Positions 62,219 through 64,000 of a stretch of DNA of 64,000 nucleotides are shown here, one piece after another. The stretch is taken from assembly GCF_013409205.1 (NCBI RefSeq), contig NZ_JACCAE010000001.1:744001-808000 (forward strand). The letters run 5' to 3'. Within the stretch, counting starts at the first letter, position 1; each line of letters starts with the position of its first letter. The notes below the pieces were generated by a model, which searched no databases, was not told the origin of the DNA, and saw only the letters and a program-made list of their open reading frames with translations. The DNA comes from Janibacter cremeus (GTDB lineage: Bacteria > Actinomycetota > Actinomycetes > Actinomycetales > Dermatophilaceae). The translations under genes were made by a program, and so were the position numbers.

Positions 62219-62291
62219 GTTGTCTTCTCCTCGTTGCCGGCCGTGGTGGGGGCCGAGTGGGTGGTCTGCATGGTGGATATGGACTCGAGCC

Positions 62292-63100
62292 TCAGCCGGC
62301 CAGGTGTCGCTGTGCCTCGTGGAGGCGGTGCAGGACGGTGCCGTCGACGACCTCGTCGCCGATCTGGACACGAATCCCGCCGATCACGTCCTCGTCGTGG
62401 ACGACGTGCAGCTGGACCGCCTTGCCGTAGATCTGCTGCAGAGCGTCCGAGAGCCGGGTGCGCTGTGCGTCGGTGAGGTCGACCGCGGTCATGACGACTG
62501 CGGTGTACTGCTGGCGACGCTCGGCCGCGATCTCGAGGTACTCCTCGACGACCCGGGCGAAACGGCGACCACGCGGGGCCAGCACGGCCTGTCGCGCGAG
62601 ACGCAGCGTCTCCGGCCTGACCTTGTCCGCCAGGAGCGTGCTCACCAGCTCGGCCTTGCCTGCCCGGTCACCCTGACGGTTGCCGAGCGCATCACGCAGC
62701 TCGGGGTTGCCGGCGACGACCCGCTCGAAGCGGAAGAGCTCGTCCTCGACCTGGTCGATCGCGCGGTTGTCCTCGGCACCCTTGAGCGTGGCCTCGACGG
62801 CGAAGCGCTCGAGCGTGTCGGTGAGGTCCCGTTCGGACGCCCACCGCTGGGCGGCGAGGCTCGCGACGGCACCGATGGTGTCCTCGGAGATCTTTCCGGC
62901 GAGCAGCTGGGTCACCAGACCCGACTTGTCCGTGCCCTCGCGCGAGGGGTCGGCGACACCGCGACGCAGGGTCGGGTTGTCGTCGAGCAACCCGACCACG
63001 GCGAAGAGCTCGTCCGCCACGACGGCCGGGTCACCGGACGTCAGCGCCGACTCGAAGGCCGGACGACCCTCGATGACGGCAGCGCGGGAGGAACCTCGCA

Positions 63101-63101
<1 letters not shown>
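62292..63101 (-). CDS. atpH: ATP synthase delta subunit
   Basis: The 269-residue protein is the stator subunit linking F1 to the b subunit (OSCP). It starts [20 protein letters not shown], and its C-terminal domain contains [20 protein letters not shown] and [15 protein letters not shown], typical of delta. The length is that of actinobacterial delta subunits without the fused b domain of mycobacteria. Its ATG shares one base with the atpF stop (TGATG), indicating coupling. Confidence 0.95.
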
Positions 63102-63730
<629 letters not shown>

Positions 63731-63741
63731 TTACCGGCGAA

Positions 63742-63945
63742 TCAGAGGACGAAGGCGAGCACCAGACCGAAGATGGCGAGCGCCTCAGCAAGGGCGAAGC
63801 CGAGGATGGCGATCGGCTGCAGCAGGTTGCGCGACTCGGGCTGACGGGCCACACCGTTGATGTACGCGGCGAAGATCAGCCCGACGGCGATGGCCGGACC
63901 GATGGCGGAGAGGCCGTAACCGATGAGGTTGAGGGAGCCGTCCAT
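63742..63945 (-). CDS. atpE: ATP synthase F0 subunit c
   Basis: The 67-residue protein forms the proton-carrying ring. Two membrane helices are separated by the polar loop [13 protein letters not shown], and the essential carboxylate is the Glu in [17 protein letters not shown]. The ATG at 63945 ([10 protein letters not shown]) is preceded by AAGAGGAATCTCAC. Upstream (toward the right edge) atpB is expected, but none of it is visible in the remaining 55 bases. Confidence 0.97.
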   Translation of the reverse strand: MDGSLNLIGYGLSAIGPAIAVGLIFAAYINGVARQPESRNLLQPIAILGFALAEALAIFGLVLAFVL

Positions 63946-64000
63946 GTGAGATTCCTCTTTCGTGTTTCTTCTGATCCACCGCGAGTGCATCTCGCGGGGA

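Noticed and set aside
63946..64000. atpB at the right edge
   Set aside because: The 55 bases contain no recognisable end of subunit a; the gene must lie beyond the window.

Overview
The window is about 70% GC chromosomal DNA from a high-GC Gram-positive bacterium. Gene content (iniBAC-like locus, GlgE glucan pathway, NucS mismatch endonuclease, ethylmalonyl-CoA genes, DUF2550 next to the ATP synthase operon) points to Actinomycetota. A member of Micrococcales close to Intrasporangiaceae (Janibacter-like) is my best guess; no rRNA or marker gene fixes this.

Layout. (1) 1-3480: a lower-GC, gene-poor stretch with small membrane proteins, a fragment of a Sap/GAP-type membrane protein and a decayed IS3-family transposase. 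(2) 3484-8834: a heme-iron locus. htaA-like gene, hmuT, hmuU, hmuV and the heme oxygenase gene hmuO are joined by 4-base overlaps. They diverge from a secreted repeat protein across a 31-base near-palindrome that looks like a DtxR/IdeR iron box. (3) 9012-20840: secreted M15-like peptidase-fold protein, BCCT transporter, etfBA, a five-gene overlapping operon (YbjN-like, crotonase, methyltransferase, hexapeptide acyltransferase, NIF3/YqfO-like domain), glgX and a dicarboxylate symporter. (4) 21317-29803: glucan/trehalose metabolism: glgP divergent from glgE-pep2-glgB. (5) 29844-34795: YbbN-like protein, envelope proteins, thiamine-binding protein and a Ser/Thr kinase with a frameshifted tail. 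(6) 34761-44350: an ini locus: dynamin-like iniC and iniA, an iniB-type protein with an enormous Asp-Asn-Ser repeat, and, divergently, an Hsp70-like membrane protein overlapping a LuxR/IniR-type regulator. (7) 44355-56618: ethylmalonyl-CoA/B12 genes (meaB, thiolase, epimerase, ccr, hydroxyacyl-CoA dehydrogenase, ecm/meaA-type mutase, cobalamin adenosyltransferase) interspersed with nucS, NfeD/SPFH proteins and a STAS protein. (8) 56731-63945: DUF2550, then F-type ATP synthase genes on the minus strand (atpE, F, H, A, G, D, then a DUF2752 gene, then atpC); the operon runs off the right edge before atpB.

The most unusual signals are two kinds of dispersed DNA. First, a short repeat family occurs in intergenic DNA and also inside coding sequences of glgX, pep2 and glgP, where it is translated in different frames or on opposite strands (66 of 68 bases identical between the glgX and pep2 copies). 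Second, the 9-mer CGAAGGGGG occurs at least 30 times on the two strands, against roughly two expected from base composition. The coexistence of the GlgE pathway, without treS in the cluster, and an IniR/IniBAC-type locus is also of interest, because mycobacterial IniR is reported to respond to trehalose. All calls are from reading the sequence; no database search was run.
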